DNA of 64,000 nt, taken from NCBI GenBank assembly GCA_963843315.1, contig CAWJJU010000007.1, positions 62,001 to 126,000 of the forward strand, written 5' to 3'. The first letter of the stretch is position 1, and each line of letters starts with the position of its first letter. A program made the translations under genes and the position numbers. This document shows, one piece after another, positions 27,093 to 35,401 of the stretch. The stretch is from JAWVFM01 sp963843315. GTDB taxonomy: Bacteria > Actinomycetota > Thermoleophilia > Solirubrobacterales > 70-9. The notes under the pieces are model-generated. The model saw only the letters and a list, made by a program, of their open reading frames with translations. It made no database searches and was not told where the DNA came from.

Positions 27093-28082
27093 CTAGGCGG
27101 GGTTGGCGATCTCGGCCTCGATGGCCTCCTCGACCTCGCGCTCGAGGCCGCCGTGCTCCAGCTCCTCGACGACCTCGCTCTCCTCGTGGCGCGAGCCGAG
27201 CGTGCCGATCACCGGCAGGTCGCGCTCGGCCGCGAGCTCATCCAGCGCCTCCTGCATCATCGCCGTGACCGCGTGGTAGACCAGCTCCTCATCGGGGTCG
27301 GGACCGAACAGGTCCGGCAGGTCGATCTGGGGCAGGACCTGGATCGTGATCTGGGAGGGCAACGGGACGCGGCCCGGAAAGTCCAGGACCGTCACGCCGA
27401 ATGGAGGCGCGACCTGGAGCGGCACGACCTTGAGGCGCAGCATCCGGTCGAGGGCAAGAAGATGAGCCAGCCGCTCGCCGCGCGTTAGAAAGAGGGCCGT
27501 TTCCTGGCCGCCGATCGCCACCACGGGGACGATCGGAACCTTGGCGGCGAGCGCCAGGCGGACGAAGCCGCTGCGGTGGCCGAAGTCGATCTCCCCGGAA
27601 TGCCAGGAGGGGCGATACGTCTCGTGGTCACCGCCGGGGTAGACGAGGAGCGCCGCGCCCCGCTCCAGCGCCGCAGTCGCGTTCACGTGGTTGGCCGGGA
27701 TCGTCCCGTACCTGGGAAGCATCACGAGGCCCGGCACCCGGAAGACGAGGTCGTGGGCGAGCTGGTGGAACAGCCGGTCGGGGCCGAAGCGGTTGTAGAA
27801 GGCGTAGGCGAAGGCGAAGGTGTCGGCGATCAGGGTGCCTCCCGAGTGGTTGCCGACCAGAAGCACCGGCCCCTCGGCCGGAATGTGCTCGAGACCACGC
27901 ACCTTGGGGCGGAAGTAGAGCTGCGCCAGGCGGCTGTAGGCCGGCAGGGTCTCCCGGATGAACCGCGGGTCGCGCTCGGCCAGCGGATCGTCGGCCCGGG
28001 ACCCGAGCAGGTCTCGAATCGTTTCCCGGGTGGTCGCCCGGGTGGCGCCGATCGCCTGGCTGACGAAGTCCCTCACGCTCAT
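27093..28082 (-). CDS. 1-acyl-glycerol-3-phosphate acyltransferase-like protein (PlsC family)
   Basis: A 329-residue glycerolipid acyltransferase-type protein. The His motif appears as VGNHSGGTLIAD near residue 77, a variant of NHx4D seen in the diacylglycerol/phytyl-ester acyltransferase branch, and block III is LLVYPGGDHETYRPS, where most PlsC proteins have FPEGTRS. C-terminal of the fold is a very acidic tail ending EAEIANPA. There is no clear transmembrane anchor. It likely acylates a lipid alcohol at the membrane; the acceptor is unknown. The nearest minus-strand gene, carbamate kinase, is 110 bases upstream. Confidence 0.85.
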   Translation of the reverse strand: MSVRDFVSQAIGATRATTRETIRDLLGSRADDPLAERDPRFIRETLPAYSRLAQLYFRPKVRGLEHIPAEGPVLLVGNHSGGTLIADTFAFAYAFYNRFGPDRLFHQLAHDLVFRVPGLVMLPRYGTIPANHVNATAALERGAALLVYPGGDHETYRPSWHSGEIDFGHRSGFVRLALAAKVPIVPVVAIGGQETALFLTRGERLAHLLALDRMLRLKVVPLQVAPPFGVTVLDFPGRVPLPSQITIQVLPQIDLPDLFGPDPDEELVYHAVTAMMQEALDELAAERDLPVIGTLGSRHEESEVVEELEHGGLEREVEEAIEAEIANPA

Positions 28083-28192
28083 CCTTCAGGTTGGTCAGCC
28101 ATCACGCTACGACGAGTTGGAACGCTCGACAGTCGTACATGCCCGCTGACCGGCCGCGGATAGCCCGCATCGCCGGCGACCGCAGGGAATCG

Positions 28193-29101
28193 TCAGACGA
28201 CTCGTGAGCCCCGCTCGCCGCGCAGTATTGCCGCGGCGTCCTCGATCGCGCCGATCCCGGCAGTGCCTCCGCGAAGCTCCACGAAGCGGCAGGCCGCCTC
28301 GATCTTGGGGCCCATCGAACCGGGGTCCCAGTCGAGCGCGCGCAGCTCGGCGACGGAGGCCTCGGCGATTGGCCGTGCCCGGTCGGTTCCCCATCCCGCC
28401 TCCACGGCCGCGACGTCGGTGAGCAGGAGCAGCGCCTCGGCGTCGATTTGACAGGCCAGCAGCGACGCCGCCAGGTCCTTGTCGATCACTGCCTCGACTC
28501 CCTGCAGGCGCCCGTCCTCGCCGGCCAGCACCGGGATGCCCCCACCGCCGACGCAAACGACCAGGACCCCCGCCGCCAGCAACAGCCGGATCGTCGCCAG
28601 CTCGACGATGGCCTGCGGCTCGGGAGAGGGGACGACCCGGCGAAAGCCATTCCCGTCGGGAGCGATCGCCCAGCCGCGCTCGGCTTGCAGGCGCTCCGCC
28701 GCCTCGCGCTCGTAAACCGGCCCGATCGGCTTCGTCGGCCGGCTGAACGCGGGATCGTCGCCTTCGACGAGCACCTGGGTGAGCAGGGTCGCGACCGGCT
28801 GGCCGGGGAGCTCGTTCTCGAAGCCCTGCTCGAGCAGGTAGCCGACCATCCCCTCGGTCTCGGCGCCGAGGATGTCGAGCGGGTAGCCGGGGACGTCGCG
28901 GTAGGCCTCGCCCTGGAGCGCCAGCAGGCCGATCTGCGGGCCGTTGCCGTGGGTGACCACCACGTCCGCGCCGCGCGCGATTTCGGCGACGGCGCGGACG
29001 GCCGTCGCGACATTTCGCTTCTGAACGGCGGCGTCGGCTGCCTGGCCGCGGCGCAGCAGCGCGTTTCCACCGAGCGCCACCACCACGGGTCCTCGCTTCA
29101 T
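28193..29101 (-). CDS. arcC: Carbamate kinase
   Basis: A 302-residue amino acid kinase-family enzyme that makes ATP from carbamoyl phosphate. Motifs: VVVALGGNALLRRGQ at the start, VVVTHGNGPQIGLLALQ near residue 52, CVGGGGIPV near 195, and AVIDKDLAASLLA near 217 for nucleotide binding. Length and order fit ArcC. ATG 29101 replaces a TTG two codons upstream. No arcA, arcB or arcD lies nearby, so it is not in a standard arginine deiminase operon. It diverges from the COG2403-like gene with only 23 bases between start codons. Confidence 0.93.
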   Translation of the reverse strand: MKRGPVVVALGGNALLRRGQAADAAVQKRNVATAVRAVAEIARGADVVVTHGNGPQIGLLALQGEAYRDVPGYPLDILGAETEGMVGYLLEQGFENELPGQPVATLLTQVLVEGDDPAFSRPTKPIGPVYEREAAERLQAERGWAIAPDGNGFRRVVPSPEPQAIVELATIRLLLAAGVLVVCVGGGGIPVLAGEDGRLQGVEAVIDKDLAASLLACQIDAEALLLLTDVAAVEAGWGTDRARPIAEASVAELRALDWDPGSMGPKIEAACRFVELRGGTAGIGAIEDAAAILRGERGSRVV

Positions 29102-29124
29102 GCTCAAAGTTCTATCGTCTGCAT

Positions 29125-30450
29125 GTGTCCCGCAGGGTGATCATCGTCGGTGCAGGCGGGCGGGACTTTCACGACTTCAACGTCCTGTACCGAGACGACC
29201 CGAACGTGGAGGTCGTCGCCTTCACCGCGGCCCAGATCCCGGGGATCGCCGATCGCACCTATCCCCCCTCGCTGGCCGGCCCGCAATACCCGCAGGGCAT
29301 CCGGATCTTCGCCGAGGAAGAGCTGGCGGGGCTGATTCGAGACCGCGAGGCCGACGAGGTGGTCTTCGCATACTCCGACGTGACCTACGCGCGCGTGATG
29401 CACCTCGCCGCGATCGCGCAGGGTGCCGGGGCCGCCTTCACGTTGCCGGGGCAGAGGGCGACGATGCTGGCGAGCTCGAAGCCCGTGATCGCGGTCTGCG
29501 CCACTCGCACCGGCAGCGGCAAGAGCCAGACGAGCCGCGAGGTCGCGCGCATCCTCAAGGGGGCCGGCCTGCGGGTGGCGCTGGTGCGTCATCCGATGCC
29601 GTACCACGATCTCGAGCGGATGCCGGTGCAGCGGTTCGCCACCGTCGCCGACATCGACGAGTCGAATCCGACCATCGAGGAGCGCGAGGAATACGAGCTT
29701 CCGGTGGAGATGGGCCTGGTGATGTTCGCCGGCGTGGACTACGCGGCAATCCTCGCCCAGGCCGAGAGCGAGGCCGACGTGATCATCTGGGACGGCGGCA
29801 ACAACGACATGCCCTTCTACGTCCCCGATGCCCTGCTCGTGGTCGTCGACCCGCTCCGCGCCGGGGACGAGCTCACCTACTACCCCAGCGAGGCGAACCT
29901 GCGGGCCGCCGACGCGCTGATCGTCAACAAGGTCGACAGCGCGACGGAGGAGCAGCTGAGCCGGGTGCGCGACGACATCGCCGCGGCAAACCCGGACGCG
30001 ACGGTGATCGAGGCGGCCTCGCCCGTCACGCTGGCCGACGGGCCCTCACTCGAAGGACGGCCGGTCCTGGTGGTGGAGGACGGCCCGACGATCACGCACG
30101 GCGGCATGGCCCTCGGCGCGGGGTCGGTGGCCGCCGCGCAGGCGGGCGCCGAACCGGTCGATCCGCGCTCGTTCGCGGTCGGGTCCATCGCCGACACCCT
30201 GCGCCGCTTCCCGCACATCGACTCGGTGCTGCCGGCAATGGGTTACTCGCCCGAGCAGCTGCGAGACCTGGAGGAGACGATCAACGCGATCGACTGCGAG
30301 GCCGTGATCACGGGGACACCGATGGACCTCGACCGGGTGATCAGCTGCCGCCACCCGATCCGGCGCACGACCTACGAGTACCGGCACGCCGGCGGCCCGA
30401 CGCTGGAGAGCGTGCTCTCCAGCGTGGTCGACATCGCCGGCCGGACTTAG
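29125..30450 (+). CDS. Cyclic 2,3-diphosphoglycerate synthetase-like GTPase (COG2403 type)
   Basis: A 441-residue protein. The N-terminal Rossmann-like part (VIIVGAGGRDFHDFNVLYRD) is followed by a P-loop CATRTGSGKSQTSREVARIL near residue 130, then IIWDGGNNDMPFY (Walker B) and DALIVNKVDSA (NKxD guanine specificity). It matches the family annotated as cyclic 2,3-diphosphoglycerate synthetase in methanogens and as predicted GTPase in bacteria. The archaeal osmolyte role should not be assumed here. The divergent carbamate kinase gene suggests a link to carbamoyl phosphate or acyl-phosphate metabolism. Start GTG 29125. Confidence 0.8.
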   Translation: MSRRVIIVGAGGRDFHDFNVLYRDDPNVEVVAFTAAQIPGIADRTYPPSLAGPQYPQGIRIFAEEELAGLIRDREADEVVFAYSDVTYARVMHLAAIAQGAGAAFTLPGQRATMLASSKPVIAVCATRTGSGKSQTSREVARILKGAGLRVALVRHPMPYHDLERMPVQRFATVADIDESNPTIEEREEYELPVEMGLVMFAGVDYAAILAQAESEADVIIWDGGNNDMPFYVPDALLVVVDPLRAGDELTYYPSEANLRAADALIVNKVDSATEEQLSRVRDDIAAANPDATVIEAASPVTLADGPSLEGRPVLVVEDGPTITHGGMALGAGSVAAAQAGAEPVDPRSFAVGSIADTLRRFPHIDSVLPAMGYSPEQLRDLEETINAIDCEAVITGTPMDLDRVISCRHPIRRTTYEYRHAGGPTLESVLSSVVDIAGRT

Positions 30451-30490
30451 TCGGGGCGACTGGATCGAGACCAGCGACCCCTTCGGCCCC
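30451..30490 (-). repeat. Partial copy of tRNA-Pro 3' half (att-like remnant)
   Basis: About 40 bases matching the 3' half of the tRNA-Pro gene at 40631-40671 in the same orientation: the first 15 bases are identical, then four mismatches in the T-loop, then 10 identical, one substitution plus one inserted base, then nine identical. No 5' half is present, so it is not a tRNA gene. It begins directly after the stop codon at 30450. The geometry fits an attachment site left by integration at tRNA-Pro. Confidence 0.6.
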
Positions 30491-30503
30491 AAGGGCCACG
30501 GAT

Positions 30504-30519
30504 TGTCAGCTCGCTGACG
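30504..30519. promoter_or_regulatory. TGTCAG-N4-CTGACG dyad
   Basis: An inverted repeat of TGTCAG and CTGACG with four bases between, 62 bases ahead of the nitroreductase start. The same architecture recurs at 34361 and, in degenerate form, at 35351, all upstream of transcription units between 30 and 40 kb. Confidence 0.45.
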
Positions 30520-30581
30520 GTTCCTCTCGCCGCATGCCGCACGCCCGGCTAGGTTCGAGCGAGCTAACGCGGAGGTCACGC

Positions 30582-31046
30582 ATGACGACTGAGCACATGG
30601 GCCGCGCATACAGCGCCCCGAATTGGTTCGACCGCAGGGTCTTCAATCCGCTGATCGGTGGGCTCACGAGATTGGGTCTCAGCTTCGCGGGATCGCGCAT
30701 CCTCGAGGTGCGAGGACGCAAGAGCGGAGACCCTCGGCGAAATCCGGTCAACCCACTCACGCTCGACGGCCGGCGATACCTGGTCGCGCCGCGCGGGCAT
30801 ACCCAGTGGGTGCGAAACCTTCGCGTCGCCGGCGAGGGCCACCTTCTGCTGGGGCGCCGGCGGGAGCACTTCTCCGCCTCCGAGGTGGACGACGCGGAGA
30901 AGGCGGGGATCCTTCGCGCTTACCTTCGCCGCTGGAAATGGGAGGTGGGCCAGTTCTTCGACGGGGTTGGGCCGGACGCCGCGACAGCGGACCTCGCACG
31001 GATCGCGCCCGACCACCCCGTCTTCCTGATCGATTCCTCGGATTAA
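30582..31046 (+). CDS. Deazaflavin-dependent nitroreductase family protein (DDN-like)
   Basis: A 154-residue split-beta-barrel protein of the F420-dependent Ddn-like family. Family pattern: RVFNPLIGGLTRLGL, then ILEVRGRKSGDPRRNPVNPL, then RRYLVAPRGHTQWVRNLRVAGEGHLLLGRR, the GHTQWVRNLR segment contacting the deazaflavin in known members. It implies that the organism makes F420 or a similar cofactor. The Shine-Dalgarno GGAGG is six bases upstream of ATG 30582. First gene after the tRNA-Pro fragment. Confidence 0.88.
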   Translation: MTTEHMGRAYSAPNWFDRRVFNPLIGGLTRLGLSFAGSRILEVRGRKSGDPRRNPVNPLTLDGRRYLVAPRGHTQWVRNLRVAGEGHLLLGRRREHFSASEVDDAEKAGILRAYLRRWKWEVGQFFDGVGPDAATADLARIAPDHPVFLIDSSD

Positions 31047-31080
31047 CGCTCTGTCGCCAATCCGTGCCATCACCCTCGGA

Positions 31081-31443
31081 TTGCGCGCGCTGATGGAGCT
31101 CGGCATCGTGGCCGGCTTCGCCTACTGGGGAGTTCAAACCGGAGATGGCGCAGCCGGGAAGCTGTTTCTCGGCGTGGCGGCGCCGGCAGTCGGTTTTACC
31201 GTTTGGGGAACCCTCGACTTCCGTGGCACCGGCGGTCACGCCGAGCTGTTTCGCCTGGTCGAGGAACTCGTGATCTCAGGACTCGCGGCCCTGGCGCTCA
31301 CCGTCTCCGGGCAGGTGGCAATAGGCGTCGGTTTGGCCGTGGTCTCCGCTGTACACCACGTACTCGTATACGCGATCGGGGACCGTCTCTTGAAGCCGCC
31401 ACGAGCCACGGCATCGCCAACCGAAGCAAAGCGAGCCAGCTAG
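31081..31443 (+). CDS. YrdB family membrane protein (DUF2568)
   Basis: A 120-residue protein with four membrane segments. The sequence ELGIVAGFAYWGVQTGDGA, then AAPAVGFTVWGTLDF, then RLVEELVISGLAALAL and a final AVHHVLVYAIGDRLL, matches the DUF2568/YrdB pattern; function unknown. The start is uncertain: TTG 31081 fits the usual N-terminus better than ATG 31093, and the family sometimes has a few residues more. It lies 34 bases after the nitroreductase, so the two are probably cotranscribed. Confidence 0.78.
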   Translation: MRALMELGIVAGFAYWGVQTGDGAAGKLFLGVAAPAVGFTVWGTLDFRGTGGHAELFRLVEELVISGLAALALTVSGQVAIGVGLAVVSAVHHVLVYAIGDRLLKPPRATASPTEAKRAS

Positions 31444-31502
31444 TCGCCTAGGCGGGCCTCACGGCTCGCCCGCACTCGCAGCCTTGATCTGGTCGGGATG
31501 GA

Positions 31503-32354
31503 TCACATCGCCACCGCGCAGATGACGACGCCGGGGATCTCGTAGCCCTTGGAACCGGCGAACCGCTCCAGCATCGCCTCGCACTCGGTCTTGATCCCAT
31601 CGCGGGCCGCTGCGGACAACGCGCGGACCGCGAGGCCGATCGGGCCGGCCGTGTCGGCGATCATCGACACGTACTCGTCGATGCTGGGGAGCGCGAACCG
31701 CACCGCCACCTCCTCGGTGGTCACCTGCTCGAAGCCCGCGCCTGCCAGCAGCGCCTGTGTGCGCTCCTCGCTCGCCATGCTGAAGAGGCCCGGAGTCTCC
31801 GGGTCAGGCGGCTCGAGGTGACCTGCCTGGACCAGGGTCATCACGACCGCTGTGAAGTAGGGGTTTCGCTCCGGCGGCCCCCACACCCCAAGGGCGAGGC
31901 GCCTGCCCGGGCGCAGCACACGCCGGGCCTCGCGGAGGGCCGCCGCGGGATCGGCCAGCAGCATGTAGCCGAACCGGCAGAGAATCCCGTCGACGGCGTC
32001 ATCGTCGAGCTCGATGCTCTCGGCGTCGATCACGCGATAGTCGACGTTCTCGACGCCTAGCTCGGCCCCCCGGCGGCGGGCGGATTCGAGCATCCTCGGC
32101 GAGAAGTCAGTCGAGAGGAGAAGGCCACGCTCGCCGATTGCCGCCGCGGCCGCGAAGCCCGTGTCGCCTGCCCCTGCGGCCAGCTCGAGCACGGTGTCAC
32201 CCTCTTCCGGCGCCAGCCTGCGCACCATCCATTCGCGGACCGGGGCCGCGATCTCCTCGACCTCGGCTCGCCGCCGTTCCCATGTCGGAGCGATGGCCTC
32301 CGCAATCTGGTAGCTCATCTGTCTGTGGGCGTCGAGATCCGCGGTCGTCGTCAC
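31503..32354 (-). CDS. Class I SAM-dependent methyltransferase
   Basis: A 283-residue methyltransferase of the UbiE-like type 11/25 group. Motif I is VLELAAGAGDTGFAAAAAIG, motif II is DDAVDGILCRFGYMLLADP, and the following strand LRPGRRLALGVWGPPERNP, with its TrpGly-Pro-Pro ending, is common in this group. GTG 32354 was chosen because GAGGAGGA lies just upstream; ATG 32318 is a shorter alternative. It is encoded 74 bases downstream of the HD-GYP/LuxR gene and may share its transcript. Substrate unknown. Confidence 0.87.
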   Translation of the reverse strand: MTTTADLDAHRQMSYQIAEAIAPTWERRRAEVEEIAAPVREWMVRRLAPEEGDTVLELAAGAGDTGFAAAAAIGERGLLLSTDFSPRMLESARRRGAELGVENVDYRVIDAESIELDDDAVDGILCRFGYMLLADPAAALREARRVLRPGRRLALGVWGPPERNPYFTAVVMTLVQAGHLEPPDPETPGLFSMASEERTQALLAGAGFEQVTTEEVAVRFALPSIDEYVSMIADTAGPIGLAVRALSAAARDGIKTECEAMLERFAGSKGYEIPGVVICAVAM

Positions 32355-32428
32355 GATGTCCTCCTCGTCCCTGCAGTCCGCCCGTCCTTCGGGCATCGCA
32401 GGTTCAGCTTTCAGATCCGCGATGGACG

Positions 32429-34012
32429 CTACGAGCGCGGCTCGGTGCGCGCAATCGGGAGTTCTCCCCAGGTCACCAACCCGTGCCCCATGGCAAACAG
32501 GGTCGCCGCGGAGCGGCTGGAGACGCCGGCCTTCGCGTAGGCATTTTGGATGTGGTGATCGGCGGTCTTGACGGCGATCCCGAGCTCGCGAGCGACCTGC
32601 TTGGTCTGCAGACCGCGGGCCAGAAGAGCGATGACCTCCGCTTCGCGCGCGGTGAGCCCGGCAGGTCGCTCGATTCGCGGCACCGGCTGACCGGCCGCGT
32701 CGATCACCCCTGCCACCGCGTCGGGGTCCAGCTTGCCGGCGCTGGCCTCGGCCCCGAGCTCTTGCGCAGCGCGCTCGGGGGAAAGCGCCTCCCGGTGGGG
32801 TCGCGGCTCGGTCATCGCCCGATAGGCGTCTGCCGCGGCGAGCAAGCGAGCAGGGGTCGCCAGTTCGGCGCCATGCGACCCGCGGTGGTACCCCGAGCCG
32901 TCGAGCCGCTCGTGGTGGGCACCGGCAATTGAGGCGAGCTCGCCGAGGAACCTGGAGGGCGCCAGGACGCGCTCGGTGTGGTACGGGTGAAGCCTCACCT
33001 GCTCCCACTCATCGGCGCTCAGCGATCCGGGCTTCTGCCAGGTGCGAGCCCAGACCGCGACCCGCCCGAGGTCGTGGACGAGCGCCGCGCGGCGGACCGC
33101 GACCCTCGAGCGGGCATCGAGCCGGCACCCTCCGGCCGCCCTCACGACGAGTTCCGCGACGCCCGTCGAGTGACCTGTGAAGTAGGGGGAGATCAAGTCG
33201 GCGAAGGTGCCCATTGCGGCCAGCGCGCGGTCGATCGCCTCGCCCTCGAGCGTCAGCCGAGGCTCGGGCTCCGCTTCCAGGACTTCATCCCAGACCGACC
33301 CCTCGGGAGGGGGGGCGAGGATCTCCTCGGCGTTATCGGCGAGGCAACTCGCGACCTCCGGGTCGAGCCCGCCGCCGCCCCGTTCGCGCACGATCCGCCC
33401 TGCGTCAGTCGGACCGGCGAGGAGGCGCTGGAAGCTGGCATCGACCGCGACGTGGACGATTCGCATCGGCAGTGGGATCTCCTCTCCCTTGGCGCGACGC
33501 AGCGGCCCCTTGCCGTCCCAGCGATCGGTGAGGAAGGCGAGCAGGCCGGCGACCGGCTTCGGAACCCCCACCCCGCCGGCGAGCATCTGCGCCACCTCGC
33601 AGAGGGCGCTGAGGTGCGGGCGCTGCGCGCGGATCATCCGCGGCAGCCGTCGAGCCGTCTGTACAACCCGCACCGGCACAGGGCGGTCCGGCTGAGGGAG
33701 CGCGCGGAGGAGCCCCGCGACGAGCTCGCGCTGCGACCCGTAGATGACGGGGTTGAGATGGGTGGTGAGTGAAGCCCCGAACACGTCCGAGGTCAAATCT
33801 GCGTCGGTGGTGCAGCCCGCGTGCGAAAGGAGGCAGGCGTAGTAGGACTCCGACGCCGTGCGCGAGTCGACCTCGAGTCTGTCGGCAAGCCGTGTCGCGA
33901 CGAGCGTGGTGTGCAGGCCGTGCTCGAAGGGAAAGCCCATGCCCAGATCGGTCGCGAGGCAGAGCGCGGCGATCACTTCCGCCCCGCGGACATACTCCTC
34001 ACTTCCCGACAC
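32429..34012 (-). CDS. HD-GYP-like domain protein fused to a C-terminal LuxR-type HTH
   Basis: A 527-residue protein. The HD-GYP-like core (about residues 280-430) reads HSTGVAELVVRAAGG, VRRAALVHDLGRVAVW, LHPYHTERVLAPS and AGAHHERLDGSGYHRG, so the metal ligands are kept but GYP is GYH. The N-terminal half, with its own GHGLHTT-like helices, may be a degenerate second HD region. The C-terminus (about 450-520) is a LuxR/GerE HTH: LTAREAEVIALLARGLQTKQVARELGIAVKTADHHIQNAYAK spans the helices. It could couple c-di-GMP or nucleotide turnover to DNA binding. GTG 34012 begins after the small membrane gene; ATG 34096 is an alternative. Confidence 0.85.
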   Translation of the reverse strand: MSGSEEYVRGAEVIAALCLATDLGMGFPFEHGLHTTLVATRLADRLEVDSRTASESYYACLLSHAGCTTDADLTSDVFGASLTTHLNPVIYGSQRELVAGLLRALPQPDRPVPVRVVQTARRLPRMIRAQRPHLSALCEVAQMLAGGVGVPKPVAGLLAFLTDRWDGKGPLRRAKGEEIPLPMRIVHVAVDASFQRLLAGPTDAGRIVRERGGGGLDPEVASCLADNAEEILAPPPEGSVWDEVLEAEPEPRLTLEGEAIDRALAAMGTFADLISPYFTGHSTGVAELVVRAAGGCRLDARSRVAVRRAALVHDLGRVAVWARTWQKPGSLSADEWEQVRLHPYHTERVLAPSRFLGELASIAGAHHERLDGSGYHRGSHGAELATPARLLAAADAYRAMTEPRPHREALSPERAAQELGAEASAGKLDPDAVAGVIDAAGQPVPRIERPAGLTAREAEVIALLARGLQTKQVARELGIAVKTADHHIQNAYAKAGVSSRSAATLFAMGHGLVTWGELPIARTEPRS

Positions 34013-34049
34013 TGATGCGTACCCAGTTCTCGACCGGATCGAGATCCGG

Positions 34050-34244
34050 TCAGCGTCGTCTCGGAGCGCGATCGCGGCGAGCGCCGACCGGCGCATAAAG
34101 CCCGCAGGCCAGTCCGAGCACGAACAATCCGATGCCGAGCATGAAGAACCCCGATCCGACGCGCGCTCCGCTGAGCGCGGCATGGACAGCGACCCCGATC
34201 GCGGTCACCGCCAGGGCCGCAGCCGCCCACCTTGCTCCGTTCAT
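34050..34244 (-). CDS. Small membrane protein, about 64 residues
   Basis: ATG 34244, preceded by a GGGGGCGCC stretch. Two hydrophobic segments, AAAALAVTAIGVAVHAAL and GFFMLGIGLFVLGLACGLYAPVG, are followed by a basic tail. It lies 37 bases ahead of the HD-GYP/LuxR start on the same strand. No family is recognised; coding potential is supported by the two-helix pattern and by the upstream dyad at 34361 in a divergent promoter region. Confidence 0.55.
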   Translation of the reverse strand: MNGARWAAAALAVTAIGVAVHAALSGARVGSGFFMLGIGLFVLGLACGLYAPVGARRDRAPRRR

Positions 34245-34360
34245 GGCGCCCCCTTGCTTGCGCGGGAATCCCTCACTGCCTCCACGATAAAGGCACGTCG
34301 GACGCCTCGGCGGCCCTGGGCGAACGGTCCCCCCACCATCGAAGCGGGTTGGCGCGTGCT

Positions 34361-34376
34361 TGTCAGATCCCTGACA
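34361..34376. promoter_or_regulatory. Perfect TGTCAG-N4-CTGACA dyad
   Basis: A perfect inverted repeat, 6-bp arms with ATCC between, in the intergenic region between the divergent small membrane protein and methyltransferase genes. It is the best copy of a motif found at several promoters between 30 and 40 kb (30504, 35351, 39711). Confidence 0.55.
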
Positions 34377-34496
34377 TGCACGTTGTAGCCAATCGCGATC
34401 GTGGTCAGGATCAGAGCCGATGCGATCGATCCATCCGATGGAGTCCCGACCAACTGCGGCGCTGGCCATCGATCCAGAGAAGGGAGGGCGGTGAGC

Positions 34497-35327
34497 GTGT
34501 CTCCACAAGCGTCGATCGCGGACCACTGGGCCGATAGCGACGTCTATGGCCTGATCGTCTCCGCGCTTGAGCGAGCCTCGAAGTCCCAGGACGGGTTGAC
34601 CGTGGAGGATCTGGCGCCGGTCGACCACTTCCACGCACGCGGCTTTCCCGCCACCGTCGACCTTGCGGATCGGCTGCCCGTGGAGGCCGACGACCAGCTG
34701 CTCGACATCGGCTGCGGGATCGGCGGCCCGGCGCGCTACCTCGCGCAGCGCTTCGGGTGCAGGGTGAGTGGAATCGACATCACCGGTCCATTCGTCGAAG
34801 CGGCGAACAGGCTCACCGCGCTGCTCAACATGGACGACCGGGTCTTTATCGCGCAGGGTGACGGCGAGCGGCTGCCTTATGACGACGGCTCCTTCGACGG
34901 CGCCTACGCCCAGCACGTGACCATGAACGTCGCCGACCGCCCGCGGTTCTTCAGCGAGGCTTGGCGCGTGCTGCAGCCCGGCGGGTTCTTCGCGCTCACC
35001 GAGCACGGCCTCGGCCCGGTGGGAACCCCGCACCATCCGCTGCCCTGGTCGGAGGATGGCACGGGCGAGTTCCTCGTCACGCCGTCGGAGACCCGCGTGC
35101 TTCTCGCTGATGCCGGTTTCGTGGACATCGAGATGGAGAACACCGGGCCGAAGTACCTGGCCGCCTACCGAGGCGCACTCGATCTCGCCGAACGGGGTGA
35201 GCTGCCGGCGCTCGGCCTGCACGTGTTGATCGGCCCGACAGCGCCCGAGAAGATGCGCAACTCCGCTCGCAATATCGAGGAAGGGCGCACGCATCCCGTG
35301 CAGGTGGTCTGCCGCAAGCCGTCCTGA
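34497..35327 (+). CDS. SAM-dependent methyltransferase (sterol/phosphoethanolamine-type)
   Basis: A 276-residue methyltransferase. Motif I LLDIGCGIGGPARYLAQRFGC and the following VSGIDITGPFVEAANRL and DDGSFDGAYAQHVTMNVADRP match the group that includes sarcosine/dimethylglycine, gamma-tocopherol and phosphoethanolamine N-methyltransferases. The late motif is LQPGGFFALTEHGLGP. GTG 34497 was chosen because GGGAGGG ends eight bases upstream; GTG 34491 is too close to it. Followed by the ABC transporter genes after 74 bases with their own dyad. Confidence 0.85.
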   Translation: MSPQASIADHWADSDVYGLIVSALERASKSQDGLTVEDLAPVDHFHARGFPATVDLADRLPVEADDQLLDIGCGIGGPARYLAQRFGCRVSGIDITGPFVEAANRLTALLNMDDRVFIAQGDGERLPYDDGSFDGAYAQHVTMNVADRPRFFSEAWRVLQPGGFFALTEHGLGPVGTPHHPLPWSEDGTGEFLVTPSETRVLLADAGFVDIEMENTGPKYLAAYRGALDLAERGELPALGLHVLIGPTAPEKMRNSARNIEEGRTHPVQVVCRKPS

Positions 35328-35401
35328 GCTGAGCGACGGCGCGCCCGGCGTGTCAGTTCCCTTACCGGCCCGTTGGCCGTGCCGCCAAATACGATTCGCT
35401 C

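Noticed and set aside
30451..30490. A second tRNA-Pro gene
   Set aside because: Only the 3' half is present and the T-loop lost its TTCAAAT pattern; no D-arm or 5' acceptor strand occurs on the adjoining sequence.
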